In this document: positions 29,015 to 38,405 of the stretch, in pieces
Layout of the letters: every line of letters starts with the position of its first letter
Numbering within the stretch: the stretch's first letter is position 1
NCBI RefSeq assembly: GCF_022637395.1
Contig: NZ_CP093337.1
Coordinates: 2,030,001 to 2,094,000 of the forward strand
Reading direction: 5' to 3'
Origin: Shinella sp. H4-D48
Lineage (GTDB): Bacteria; Pseudomonadota; Alphaproteobacteria; Rhizobiales; Rhizobiaceae
DNA length: 64,000 bases
Notes under the pieces: model-generated
Told to the model about the DNA's origin: nothing
Databases searched by the model: none
What the model saw: the letters and a program-made list of their open reading frames with translations, nothing else
Program-made: the position numbers and the translations under genes

Positions 29015-29506
29015 ATGAATGCGTCCGTGAAACGGTTGACGCCTGCCGCCGCCCTCACCCTGTTCGCCCTCGCCTGCGTGCCCGCCTATGCCGCAGGCGA
29101 CTCACCGCCCGTTGCGGAAACGGTCACCTTCGTGGTCAGTACAGGTTTCTGGGAGGAACCGGCGGAGGAAGCCGATACGGATACGGCCGGAGCGCAGACC
29201 CGGCGTGGCTACTACAAACTGATCGCCGTGCGTCAGGCGGATGGAACAGCCGAGGTGCATCTCCAGCAGATCGAGGCGACGGCAGAGGGACCAAAAATCG
29301 TGTCCTCCGCCGCGCTGGAGGAATTCTCCGCGATGAAGCCCTATGTGACGGATATCCGACCAGAGAATTCGTCCGGCATCACCACGCAGCCGGGCTTCTT
29401 CGCGACGGTCTCCCTTAAGACGGACCCCAAGGCGAGCGAACCGGAAAGCTGGACGGTGCTGATCGACGATCTCGGCGAGATCAAGATTGAGCGCGCCACA
29501 AACTGA
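29015..29506 (+). CDS. Unrecognised secreted protein
   Basis: The 163-residue product starts MNASVKRLTPAAALTLFALA with cleavage probable after AYA (residue 26). AAGGAG eight bases upstream supports the start. The mature part is acidic, without cysteine, and looks beta-rich (YYKLIAVRQADGTAEVHLQQ). It follows nadK by 30 bases and may share its transcript. Periplasmic location is inferred; no family recognised. Confidence 0.75.
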   Translation: MNASVKRLTPAAALTLFALACVPAYAAGDSPPVAETVTFVVSTGFWEEPAEEADTDTAGAQTRRGYYKLIAVRQADGTAEVHLQQIEATAEGPKIVSSAALEEFSAMKPYVTDIRPENSSGITTQPGFFATVSLKTDPKASEPESWTVLIDDLGEIKIERATN

Positions 29507-29508
29507 AA

Positions 29509-29526
29509 CGGGCGCCGAGGCGCCCG
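29509..29526. terminator. Hairpin between the secreted-protein gene and prfB
   Basis: CGGGCGCC and GGCGCCCG form an 8-bp stem with a GA loop directly after the stop codon at 29506. There is no plus-strand T-run; on the minus strand TTTCAGTTT follows, so it may serve prfB (stop 29555). Confidence 0.4.
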
Positions 29527-29554
29527 TCTGCAATCGCTAACAGGTCTGTATGTA

Positions 29555-30686
29555 TCAGTTCAGGTCGTCGACCACGGCGTCACTGCCGCCGTTCACACGG
29601 TGTGCCAGCGCGGCCTCCATGAACTCATCGAGTTCGCCGTCGAGCACATCGGACGGTGCCGTGCTTTCGACGCCGGTCCTGAGATCCTTCACCAGCTGGT
29701 AAGGTTGGAGGACATAGGAGCGGATCTGGTGCCCCCAGCCGATATCCGTCTTGGAAGCGGCCTCGGCATTGGCGGCGTCCTCGCGCTTCTTCAACTCGGC
29801 CTCGTACAGGCGTGCGCGCAGCATGTCCCACGCCTTGGCGCGGTTCTTGTGCTGCGAACGCTCCTGCTGGCAGGCCACCACGATGCCGGTCGGAATGTGC
29901 GTGATGCGCACGGCCGAATCGGTGGTGTTGACGTGCTGGCCGCCGGCGCCGGACGAACGGTAGGTATCGATCCGGCAGTCGCTTTCGTTGACCTCGATGT
30001 TGATCGAGTCGTCCACGACCGGATAGACCCAGATCGAGGAGAACGAGGTGTGACGCCGTGCATTGCTGTCGTAGGGCGAGATGCGCACGAGGCGATGCAC
30101 GCCCGATTCCGTCTTCAGCCAGCCATAGGCGTTGTGCCCCTTGACGAGCAGCGTGGCGGACTTGATGCCGGCCTCTTCGCCGTCATGGATTTCCAGAAGC
30201 TCGACCTTGTAGCCCGAACGTTCCGCCCAGCGCGTGTACATGCGCAGAAGCATGTTCGCCCAATCCTGGCTTTCCGTGCCGCCTGCGCCCGAATGCACTT
30301 CGAGATAGGTGTCGTTCGTGTCGGCCTCGCCCGAAAGCATGGCCTCGACCTGCTTGCGCGCGGCCTCGACCTTGACAGCCTTCAATGCCTCCTCGGCTTC
30401 GCTGACGATGGAGGCATCGCCCTCTTCCTCGCCGAGCTCGATCAGCTCGATATTGTCACGAAGCTGCTGCTCGATGGCCCTCACGGCGTTGATGCTCTCG
30501 TCCAGCTGCTGGCGTTCGCGCATCAGCTTCTGGGCTTCCTGGGCGTCGTTCCAGAGGTTGGGATCCTCTGCCTTGTTATTCAACCAGTCCAGTCGTCTTA
30601 CCGCCTGATCCCAGTCAAAGATGCCTCCTCAGCAGGCTTATGGCCTGCTTGATTTCGTCGACAATATTCTCGATTTCCGCGCGCAT
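29555..30686 (-). CDS. prfB: Peptide chain release factor 2 (needs programmed +1 frameshift)
   Basis: RF2 reads UGA and UAA stop codons. Translation begins at the ATG at 30684-30686 ([20 protein letters not shown]), meets an in-frame TGA at 30615-30617 after 23 codons, and must shift +1 at CTT-T-GAC to continue as [12 protein letters not shown]. The full product is 376 residues. The catalytic GGQ is in [15 protein letters not shown]. The stop-codon recognition tripeptide is SPY ([13 protein letters not shown]) rather than the enterobacterial SPF. A start inside the second frame would miss the N-terminus. Confidence 0.95.
30614..30629 (-). promoter_or_regulatory. RF2 autoregulatory frameshift site
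   Basis: On the minus strand AGGAGG (30629-30624) lies three bases before CTT-TGA-C (30620-30614), the same spacing as in E. coli prfB. The internal Shine-Dalgarno and the slow UGA decoding promote slippage of the Leu-tRNA when RF2 is scarce, so RF2 controls its own level. Confidence 0.95.
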
Positions 30687-30729
30687 GTCCGTTTCTTCAA
30701 TGCTCGTGTTTCGGTGGCCCCGAAATAGA

Positions 30730-30767
30730 GAGGGCGGGCGCGGATGTAAACCCCCGCGCCCGCCCTC
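30730..30767 (-). terminator. GC-rich hairpin after mrcA
   Basis: A 13- to 14-bp perfect stem (GAGGGCGGGCGCGG/CCGCGCCCGCCCTC) with a 10-base loop lies 19 bases beyond the mrcA stop and before prfB. The following minus-strand bases (TCTATTTCGG) are only partly T-rich. Confidence 0.6.
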
Positions 30768-30785
30768 ATAGGGATGCGATATGGA

Positions 30786-33233
30786 TCAGAACAAGCCGCC
30801 GCTGCCGCCTGTCACGGCCTGGTTCGCCTGCGGCGAGCTCTTCAGGATTTCCTCCGGCGTCGCATACTCGTCGCCGCCGATGACGGAGAACACATCGGCC
30901 GGCCCCGTGCCGGGCTTGAAGGCCTCCATGATGGTGTCGGGCTCGCCTTCATAGGCCTGCATGCCGGTCTTTCGGTTGACGGCGATGAACTGCATGCCCT
31001 CGGGCACGATGAACTTCGTGGGACGCGTACCTTCGATCGCGGCCTGCATGAACTCGTTGAAGATCGGCGAAGACAGCGAGCCGCCGGTTGCGCCGCGGCC
31101 CATGGGCGCCGGGCTGTCGAAACCGATATAGAGGCCGGCCACCAAATCCGGCGTATAGCCGACGAACCAGGCATCCTTCTCGTCGTTGGTCGTGCCGGTC
31201 TTGCCGGCGACCGGACGGTCGAGCTTGATCTTGCCGGCGGCGGTGCCGCGCGTGATGACGCCTTCCATCATCGAGGTGATCTGGTAGGCGGTCATCGGGT
31301 CGAGAACCTGCTCGCGATTGTCGACAAGCTCGGGCTCGGCCTGGTTTTCCCAGTCATTGGCGTTGCAGTTTTCGCAGGTGCGCTCTTCGTGGCGGAAGAT
31401 CGTCTTGCCGTAGCGGTCCTGAATACGGTCAATCAGCGACGGCTTGATCTGCTTGCCGCCATTCGCCAGCACCGCATAGGCCGAGACCATGCGCAGAACC
31501 GTCGTCTCGCCGGAGCCAAGCGACATGGCCAGAACCGGCAGCATCTTGTCGTAGATGCCGAAGCGCTCGGCATATTCGGCGACGAGATTCATGCCCATGT
31601 CGTTGGCAAGGCGAACGGTCATCAGGTTGCGCGAGCGCTCAATGCCAAGGCGCAGCGTCGACGGGCCGGCCGAGCCGCCGCCGTAGTTCTGCGGACGCCA
31701 GACCTGACCGCCGGCGACCATCTCGAACGGCGCATCCATGATCACCGACGCCGGCGTATAACCATTGTCGAGCGCGGCAGCGTAGACGAACGGCTTGAAG
31801 GAGGAGCCGGGCTGGCGCATCGCCTGGGTGGCGCGGTTGAATTCCGACTGACCGTAGGAGAAGCCACCGACCATGGCGAGCACGCGGCCCGTATGCGGAT
31901 CCATGGCGACGAGGCCGCCCTGCACCTTGGGCGGCTGACGCAGGCGGTAGCCGCCATCGTCGGTCGGCTCGACATAGACGACATCACCAACCTCAAGCAC
32001 GCCCGCCGGCGATTTCGCCGTCTTGCGGTCTCCCTTTGCGGAGCGATAGGCCCAGGTCATGCTCTTGGCTGCAATGCGGCCGGTCACACGCTGCTCGACG
32101 ACCTTGCCGGATGCGTCCTTGCCCGGCTGGAGGCCGATATCGGCGCCGCTATCGTCAGCAGACAGCACGACGGCGAGCTTCCATTCCGGTACATCGGAGA
32201 AGGCATCGACCTTGGCGAGCTCCACGCCCCAGTCACCACCGATCTGGATGGTCTTGATCGGGCCGTGGAAACCGCGACGTTCGTCATAGCTGATCAGGCC
32301 GTGCTGCAGCGCCTTGCGCGCAGCGACCTGGATGCGCGGATCCAGCGATGTGCGTACCGATAGACCGCCTTCGTACAGCGCATTGTCGCCGTAACGCTCG
32401 ATGATCTGGCGGCGGACCTCTTCGGAGAAGTAGTCGGAGGCAAAGAGATAGGTACCGCGGTGGCGCGGCGTTACGCCGAGCGGCTGGGTCTTGGCGTCGG
32501 CGCCGTCGGTCTGGGTAATGTAGCCATTCTCAACCATGCGGTCGATGACCCAGTTGCGGCGCTCAAGCGCGGCCTCGGTCCTGCGGAACGGATGGTAATT
32601 GGACGGGCCCTTGGGCAGCGCGGCGAGATAGGCGGTCTCGGCGATCGTCAACTCCGTGACGGACTTGTCGAAATAGGTGAGTGCGGCGCCGGCGATGCCG
32701 TAGGAATTCAGGCCGAAGAAGATTTCGTTGAGATAGAGCTCGAGAATACGGTCCTTGGAATAGGCCTGCTCGATGCGGAACGAGAGGATGGCTTCCTTGA
32801 CCTTGCGGTCTATCGTCTGGTCGGACGAGAGCAGGAAGTTCTTGGCGACCTGCTGCGTGATCGTCGATGCACCGACAGGACGGCGGCCCGAGCCCATGTT
32901 CTGGAGGTTGACGACGATGGCGCGGAACAGGCCGGTCACGTCGACGCCCGGATGCTGATAGAAATTCTTGTCTTCCGCAGACAGGAAAGCAGCCTTCACC
33001 CGGTCGGGAATGGCCTGGATGGGCAGGTAGAGACGGCGTTCGCGGGCATATTCGGCCATCAGCGCGCCATTGCCGGCGTGAACACGCGTCGTCACCGGCG
33101 GTGCGTAGCTGTTCAAGACCTCATAATCGGGAAGATCCTTGGTGACACTTCCGAGATAAAGGGCGACCGCGCCTGCCACGACGAGGAAGAAGACGGCGCC
33201 AATCCCGAAGAAATATCCAATCAGTCTGATCAT
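30786..33233 (-). CDS. mrcA: Penicillin-binding protein 1A (bifunctional transglycosylase/transpeptidase)
   Basis: PBP1A polymerises and cross-links peptidoglycan in the periplasm. The 815-residue product has one N-terminal membrane helix (about residues 5-27), a GT51 domain with the catalytic Glu87 in SAEDKNFYQHPG, an OB-like insert, and a transpeptidase domain with SSFK (Ser477), SRN (534-536) and KTGTT (678-682). Two cysteines (CENC, 620-623) lie in the transpeptidase domain. Upstream on the same strand is an amidase gene, so cell-wall synthesis and cleavage genes are neighbours. Confidence 0.97.
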   Translation of the reverse strand: MIRLIGYFFGIGAVFFLVVAGAVALYLGSVTKDLPDYEVLNSYAPPVTTRVHAGNGALMAEYARERRLYLPIQAIPDRVKAAFLSAEDKNFYQHPGVDVTGLFRAIVVNLQNMGSGRRPVGASTITQQVAKNFLLSSDQTIDRKVKEAILSFRIEQAYSKDRILELYLNEIFFGLNSYGIAGAALTYFDKSVTELTIAETAYLAALPKGPSNYHPFRRTEAALERRNWVIDRMVENGYITQTDGADAKTQPLGVTPRHRGTYLFASDYFSEEVRRQIIERYGDNALYEGGLSVRTSLDPRIQVAARKALQHGLISYDERRGFHGPIKTIQIGGDWGVELAKVDAFSDVPEWKLAVVLSADDSGADIGLQPGKDASGKVVEQRVTGRIAAKSMTWAYRSAKGDRKTAKSPAGVLEVGDVVYVEPTDDGGYRLRQPPKVQGGLVAMDPHTGRVLAMVGGFSYGQSEFNRATQAMRQPGSSFKPFVYAAALDNGYTPASVIMDAPFEMVAGGQVWRPQNYGGGSAGPSTLRLGIERSRNLMTVRLANDMGMNLVAEYAERFGIYDKMLPVLAMSLGSGETTVLRMVSAYAVLANGGKQIKPSLIDRIQDRYGKTIFRHEERTCENCNANDWENQAEPELVDNREQVLDPMTAYQITSMMEGVITRGTAAGKIKLDRPVAGKTGTTNDEKDAWFVGYTPDLVAGLYIGFDSPAPMGRGATGGSLSSPIFNEFMQAAIEGTRPTKFIVPEGMQFIAVNRKTGMQAYEGEPDTIMEAFKPGTGPADVFSVIGGDEYATPEEILKSSPQANQAVTGGSGGLF

Positions 33234-33513
33234 GAGCCAGTTACCGATGCCTTATATCTTTATAATTTCATCGCGCGGACCTGCCGCCCGGTTCTCAACC
33301 GACATGACGATATGCGTCACGCCGGTACTCTGAAGACGAGTCACGCCCCAATTTTCTCGAACCCGTCTAGCGATCGGAATGTGAGGAAAATAGGGCTTTA
33401 CAGCATGCTCGACCGCTTCGCCACCGCACATTGGCGACCGTTGTCACTTTTCCGGCACAGCGGGCAGACTAGCATATTGCGAATGGCCGCGCCTCGACTA
33501 TCGCACGAAAGGC

Positions 33514-34743
33514 TTAACCGCCGTTGGAAGCGACGGTGGTGCGATAATCCTTGACAGCCTCTGCGATGAGGCCGGCGACCTTCTTCTGCCATGCCGGATC
33601 GGTCAGAAGCTGCTCGTCCTCCTTGTTCGACATGAAGCCGAGTTCGAGCAGGATCGACGGCACGTCCGGCGCCGTCAGCACGCGAAAACCGGCGTGCCGG
33701 TGCGGGTTGTTGATGAGCAGGACCTGGTCCTTGAACTTGCCGACGACACTCTGCGCGAGGCTGATGGAGAAGGCCTGCGTCTCGCGCCGCGTTAGGTCGA
33801 GTAGAATGTCGGCAACCTCGGCGGGTTCATCGACGAAGGCGATGCCGGCAATCTGGTCGGACAGGTTTTCGCGCTCTGCAAGACTTGCCGCAAGGCTGTC
33901 GGAGGCCTTGTCGGAGATCGTATAGACCGTGGCGCCGCGGATATCCTTCTGTCGCAGCGTATCGGCGTGGATGGAGATGAGGAGGTTTGCGCCTTCACTG
34001 CGCGCAAGCTGCACGCGCTGCGAGAGCGAAAGGAACTCATCCTTGTCCCTCGTCAGGATGGCACGCGTATCGGGCAGCGCGTTCAGCGCTTCCGCCAGCT
34101 GCCTGGCGAAAGCGAGCGTGACATGCTTCTCCTCCATCTTGGTGACGCCGCCGCGAGCGCCGTTATCGATGCCGCCGTGACCGGCGTCGACCGCGATGAC
34201 GAAAGGGCCGTCGGACTTGCTACCGGGCAGCTGGACCGGCACGTCGCCGCCGGCCGGCACGGACACTTCCTTCCAGCTCTGCTTTTCCATCTGCGCCTGA
34301 AAGACCGTCTCGGTGACGATGGCCGCGTCGATGACCAGCCGGTGGCTGGATGCCCCCTCCTCTGGCTGGACCTCCGCCAGCGCGACGCCGACCGGGCGGG
34401 TGGCCGTCAAAACGATGCGGGAGCGGCCCGCGGCCATCGCACCGTAGCGGATATCCGTGAAGATGCCGCGCGCCTCCAGCTCCTCCGCCTTGATGCCGAA
34501 ATCCGTCTGCGGCAGGTCGATGAGGATACGGTAGGGATTGGCGACGTAGTGCACCTCGAAATCGGGCTTGCGGTCGAAATCGATGATCAGGCGGGTGCGT
34601 GCGTCATCACCGGCAATGCGGGCGGCAAAGGCGAGGAGCGGTGATGTATCCGCAAATGCCGTTGCAGGCGCGCAAAGCAGCAGCACGGCCAGAAGCAGGC
34701 GGCAGGCAAAGCGGAAAAATCTGTCGTTCAGGGAGCTTGGCAT
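33514..34743 (-). CDS. amiC: Periplasmic N-acetylmuramoyl-L-alanine amidase (AmiC type)
   Basis: These zinc amidases cut peptidoglycan cross-bridges during daughter-cell separation. The 409-residue product (ATG at 34741-34743; TTG and GTG codons upstream are possible) has a signal peptide ending near ATAFA, an N-terminal AMIN domain (about 35-150) for septal targeting, and an Amidase_3 domain with VDAGHGGIDNGA (zinc His), a Glu in MEEKH, SIHAD (second His) and LELGFMSNKED (catalytic Glu). It is 280 bases upstream of mrcA on the same strand. Confidence 0.93.
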   Translation of the reverse strand: MPSSLNDRFFRFACRLLLAVLLLCAPATAFADTSPLLAFAARIAGDDARTRLIIDFDRKPDFEVHYVANPYRILIDLPQTDFGIKAEELEARGIFTDIRYGAMAAGRSRIVLTATRPVGVALAEVQPEEGASSHRLVIDAAIVTETVFQAQMEKQSWKEVSVPAGGDVPVQLPGSKSDGPFVIAVDAGHGGIDNGARGGVTKMEEKHVTLAFARQLAEALNALPDTRAILTRDKDEFLSLSQRVQLARSEGANLLISIHADTLRQKDIRGATVYTISDKASDSLAASLAERENLSDQIAGIAFVDEPAEVADILLDLTRRETQAFSISLAQSVVGKFKDQVLLINNPHRHAGFRVLTAPDVPSILLELGFMSNKEDEQLLTDPAWQKKVAGLIAEAVKDYRTTVASNGG

Positions 34744-34910
34744 CACCACTGGCAGTCCGTTCAAACGCGTGAAAACCGCGCGGCGCGGTGCAGGACGAGG
34801 CCTATAGATGCTATCATATGGTTAATCAAACCTTGCCATCCCGGGCATACGCTGCAAGCGCGCACACAGACCGGCAATTTCATCAAGATTATGACAACAG
34901 GGCTTTTCCC

Positions 34911-34939
34911 TTGCCATTGTGACATATCCGCCATAAAAG
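34911..34939 (+). promoter_or_regulatory. Candidate rne promoter with long 5' leader
   Basis: TTGCCA is followed after 17 bases by TAAAAG. Initiation here would give a leader of about 430 bases before rne. The 632-base gap 34744-35375 has no convincing gene; it holds this promoter and short stems GGTGG/CCACC (35094-35107) and GCCCTT/AAGGGC (35112-35127). A long structured leader that RNase E cuts to control itself is known for E. coli rne; here it is inference. Confidence 0.35.
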
Positions 34940-35375
34940 CAAAATCAGGGAGAAAGAACAGACGGGATAGAATCGCTTAGAGCAGGCAGCCAATCCATCG
35001 GAACTTGGCGCCGAACCGGGCCTTCATCCGCCGTCGCAAACCTTTTTCCCGGCCGATTAGATCGCGTAAACCGGCGGTGGCCGGAACAGTCAAGGTGGGT
35101 ATCCACCGCTCGCCCTTACCAAAGGGCATTTCATCGGACCGAACAGGTCTATGGCACTGGCATTCTCGTTGGACGTTGATGTTGTCACGGCGGATTCATT
35201 CAGAGGGTAACAGGCAACGGGACGCTCGCGTGCCGGCCTCCCCTCGTCCGCTTACCCCTCACCGGGGCCCGACGAGACTTTACTTATCCGGCGCATCCCT
35301 CTCCTCCCCCGGCTCGTTCCCATCAGGGAAAAGCTCGCCGCCAGGATTGCGGCTGCGCCGAGGAGCACAATTTAA

Positions 35376-38264
35376 ATGGCAGAGAAAATGCTTATCGACG
35401 CGTCTCACTCCGAGGAGACGCGGGTTGTCGTTGTACGCGGGAACCGCATAGAAGAGTTCGACTTCGAATCCGAACACAAGAAACAGATCCGCGGCAATAT
35501 CTACCTTGCCAAGGTGACGCGCGTGGAGCCCTCGCTCCAGGCCGCTTTCGTCGACTACGGCGGCAACCGCCACGGCTTCCTGGCTTTCGCCGAAATCCAC
35601 CCCGACTACTACCAGATCCCGCTCGCCGACCGTCAGGCGCTGCTGAGGGCCGAAGCAGAAGATCACCGCCGCGATGACGACATCGAGCCGGTCGAGACCG
35701 CCCCGCGCACTTCCGGCGCCAGCGACAATGACTCGGTTGCCGATACCATCGAAGCTGTGGAAGCCGAAGCGGTAGAAGCCGTCGAGGAAGTCCAGGCCGA
35801 GCCCGCCGCCGAGCCGGAAGTTGTCGAGGCATCGGCCGATCTCGCCGCAGAGCCCGAAGTTCCCGCCGAAAAGCCGAAGAAGGCGCGCCGTCCCCGCAAG
35901 GCCAAGGCGAAGGCCGAAGAGGCTCCGGCCGCCGAGGAAGCCGCGCCGTCCGAAGGCAGCGACGACGAGACCCCGGGCGGCGCCATGGCCATGGCGGTCG
36001 ATACGGACGAAGTATCCGAGCCTGCCGAGCGCAAGCGCGGCCGCCGCCATCGTGAAGATGACGACGATGACGACGATCACAACGGCGAAGAGAAGGAAGT
36101 CATCGAATCCGTCGGCGCCGAAGACGCCATGGAAGAGGTTCCGGACCGCGTGAGCCGCAAGCCGCGCAAGCAGTACCGCATCCAGGAAGTCATCAAGCGC
36201 CGCCAGATTCTGCTCGTGCAGGTCGCCAAGGAAGAGCGCGGCAACAAGGGCGCGGCTCTCACCACCTACCTGTCGCTCGCAGGCCGTTACTCGGTGCTGA
36301 TGCCGAACACGGCGCGCGGCGGCGGCATTTCCCGCAAGATCACCAACCTGCAGGATCGCAAGCGCCTGAAGGAAATCGCCCGCGACCTCGAAGTTCCGCA
36401 GGGCATGGGCGTCATCCTGCGCACGGCCGGTGCCAACCGCACCCGCGTCGAGGTCAAGCGCGACTTCGAATATCTGATGCGCCTTTGGGAAAACGTCCGC
36501 ACGCTGACGCTCGCCTCCACGGCGCCCTGCCTCGTCTATGAGGAAGGCTCGCTGATCAAGCGCTCGATCCGCGACCTCTACAACAAGGATATCAGCGAGA
36601 TCGTCGTTGCCGGCGAAGAAGGCTACCGCGAAGCGAAAGCCTTCATGAAGATGCTGATGCCGAGCCACGCGAAGGTCGTTCAGCCTTATCGCGATGTGCA
36701 TCCGATCTTCTCGCGCTCGGGCATCGAAGCGCAGCTCGACCGCATGCTGCAGCCGCAGGTCACACTGAAGTCCGGCGGCTACATCATCATCAACCAGACC
36801 GAAGCGCTCGTTTCGATCGACGTCAACTCCGGCCGCTCGACTCGCGAGCACTCCATCGAGGAGACCGCGCTCCAGACGAACCTGGAAGCAGCGGAAGAAG
36901 TGGCACGTCAGCTGCGCCTGCGCGACCTTGCCGGCCTCGTCGTCATCGACTTCATCGACATGGAGGAGAAGCGCAACAACCGGGCCGTCGAGAAGCGCCT
37001 GAAGGATCACCTCAAGAACGACCGCGCACGCATCCAGGTCGGCCGCATCTCGCATTTCGGCCTGCTCGAAATGTCGCGCCAGCGCATCCGCGCTTCGGTC
37101 CTCGAATCCACGATGCAGACCTGCCCGCACTGCAACGGCACGGGCCATATCCGCTCGCAGTCATCCGTTGCGCTGCACGTTCTGCGCGGCATCGAGGAAT
37201 ATCTCCTCAAGAACACGACGCACAACATCGCCGTCCGCACGACGCCCGATATCGCGCTCTACCTGCTCAACCACAAGCGCGGCACGATCATCGATTATGA
37301 AGGCCGCTTCGGCGTCGCCATTCTCATCGATGCGGATGCCCATGTCGGCGCGCAGCATTTCGCAATCGACCGTGGCGAGCCTGTCGAGAACCCGGTCAAA
37401 ATCGAGCAGATTCTGCATTTCGAGCCTGAACCCGAAGACGATGACGTCGTGATCGAGGACGAGATCGACGAGGAAGAGGAAGAAGCAGCACGCCCGGCAG
37501 CAGCCGCGGCAGCGCCGCAGTCTTCGGCATCCGATGAAAACGGCCGCAAGCGCAAGCGTCGCCGCCGTCGTCGCGGTCGTGGTCGTGAAAACGGCGACGG
37601 CGCCGATACCGCCTCCTTCGGCGGCGAACAGGCCGGTGACGAAGATGCACTGGATGACGACGAGGAAGGCGATGCCGAGGGCCATGAGGGCGTGGATGCG
37701 GCCAAGGCCGACCAGTCTTCGGAAGACGGCTCGGATCGCCGCAAGCGGCGTCGCCGCGGCAAGCGCGGTGGTCGTCGCAACCGTCCGGAAGATGGCAGCG
37801 TCGAAGCTTCGGCCGATGATTCCGATGAGGATGGCGATGACAGCGAAGGCGAGACCGAAGAGGTCGCAGCCGTCGAGGTCGCCATCACCGAAGTCGCCGC
37901 CCCTGCCGAGGAAACTCCAGTCGAGGCTGCAGTAGAGGAAGAGGCACCGGCAAAGCCCAAGCGTGCACGCCGCAGCCGCGCCAAGGCCAAGGAAGAGGCC
38001 GTGACCGACGAGGTTGCCCGCAGCGAAATCGAAGCGCAGCCTGTGGCTGTCGTGGAAGAGGCCGCAGCCCCGGCAGAGCCCGAGGTCGAAGAGGCTTCCG
38101 AAGACCTCGATGCTCCGGCCAAGCCGACCCGTGCCAACCGCGATATCACCAAGATCGCCTCGGAGCCCGTCGTGAAGTCGTCCACTGCCAAGGAGACGCC
38201 TTCGGACGCCGAAGCCGATAAGCCCAAGAAGGGTGGCTGGTGGCAGCGCCGCGGGTTCTTCTGA
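35376..38264 (+). CDS. rne: Ribonuclease E
   Basis: RNase E starts mRNA decay and processes rRNA and tRNA. The 962-residue product starts MAEKMLIDASHSEETRVVVV. Its S1 RNA-binding domain is split: the first half (about 36-90) is followed by an acidic, Ala/Glu/Lys-rich insert (about 92-262) before the domain resumes at QYRIQEVIKRRQ. The catalytic Asp482 (SIDVNSGRST) and Asp528 (VIDFIDMEEKRNN) and the zinc link CPHCNGTG (Cys583, Cys586) are intact. The C-terminal 300 residues are disordered, alternating acidic and Arg-rich blocks for RNA and degradosome partners, ending GGWWQRRGFF. Confidence 0.97.
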   Translation: MAEKMLIDASHSEETRVVVVRGNRIEEFDFESEHKKQIRGNIYLAKVTRVEPSLQAAFVDYGGNRHGFLAFAEIHPDYYQIPLADRQALLRAEAEDHRRDDDIEPVETAPRTSGASDNDSVADTIEAVEAEAVEAVEEVQAEPAAEPEVVEASADLAAEPEVPAEKPKKARRPRKAKAKAEEAPAAEEAAPSEGSDDETPGGAMAMAVDTDEVSEPAERKRGRRHREDDDDDDDHNGEEKEVIESVGAEDAMEEVPDRVSRKPRKQYRIQEVIKRRQILLVQVAKEERGNKGAALTTYLSLAGRYSVLMPNTARGGGISRKITNLQDRKRLKEIARDLEVPQGMGVILRTAGANRTRVEVKRDFEYLMRLWENVRTLTLASTAPCLVYEEGSLIKRSIRDLYNKDISEIVVAGEEGYREAKAFMKMLMPSHAKVVQPYRDVHPIFSRSGIEAQLDRMLQPQVTLKSGGYIIINQTEALVSIDVNSGRSTREHSIEETALQTNLEAAEEVARQLRLRDLAGLVVIDFIDMEEKRNNRAVEKRLKDHLKNDRARIQVGRISHFGLLEMSRQRIRASVLESTMQTCPHCNGTGHIRSQSSVALHVLRGIEEYLLKNTTHNIAVRTTPDIALYLLNHKRGTIIDYEGRFGVAILIDADAHVGAQHFAIDRGEPVENPVKIEQILHFEPEPEDDDVVIEDEIDEEEEEAARPAAAAAAPQSSASDENGRKRKRRRRRRGRGRENGDGADTASFGGEQAGDEDALDDDEEGDAEGHEGVDAAKADQSSEDGSDRRKRRRRGKRGGRRNRPEDGSVEASADDSDEDGDDSEGETEEVAAVEVAITEVAAPAEETPVEAAVEEEAPAKPKRARRSRAKAKEEAVTDEVARSEIEAQPVAVVEEAAAPAEPEVEEASEDLDAPAKPTRANRDITKIASEPVVKSSTAKETPSDAEADKPKKGGWWQRRGFF

Positions 38265-38286
38265 GAACCCGAGCAATTCTGATTTC

Positions 38287-38315
38287 AAAAGGCCCGGTTT
38301 CGACCGGGCCTTTTT
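38287..38315 (+). terminator. Rho-independent terminator of rne
   Basis: AAAAGGCCCGGT and ACCGGGCCTTTT form a perfect 12-bp stem around TTCG, followed by another T and TCGT, 22 bases after the rne stop. Confidence 0.92.
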
Positions 38316-38405
38316 CGTCTGGATGGCTCCCACGCCGGAATCGGGTGGTTGCCGGGCTCCTCGTCTGCGACTGCATGCGCGTCAGACACAGCAAGGAGAC
38401 ATTCC

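Noticed and set aside
29555-30583. prfB as a 342-residue protein starting in the second frame
   Set aside because: The presumed start is a TTG coding for the Leu of DWLNNK. The upstream frame with the frameshift signal restores a normal RF2.
35280-38333. Two long minus-strand open frames opposite rne (622 and 390 codons)
   Set aside because: Low-complexity acidic and basic repeats in RNase E read backwards give long open frames rich in Gly, Leu and Phe; no real protein features.
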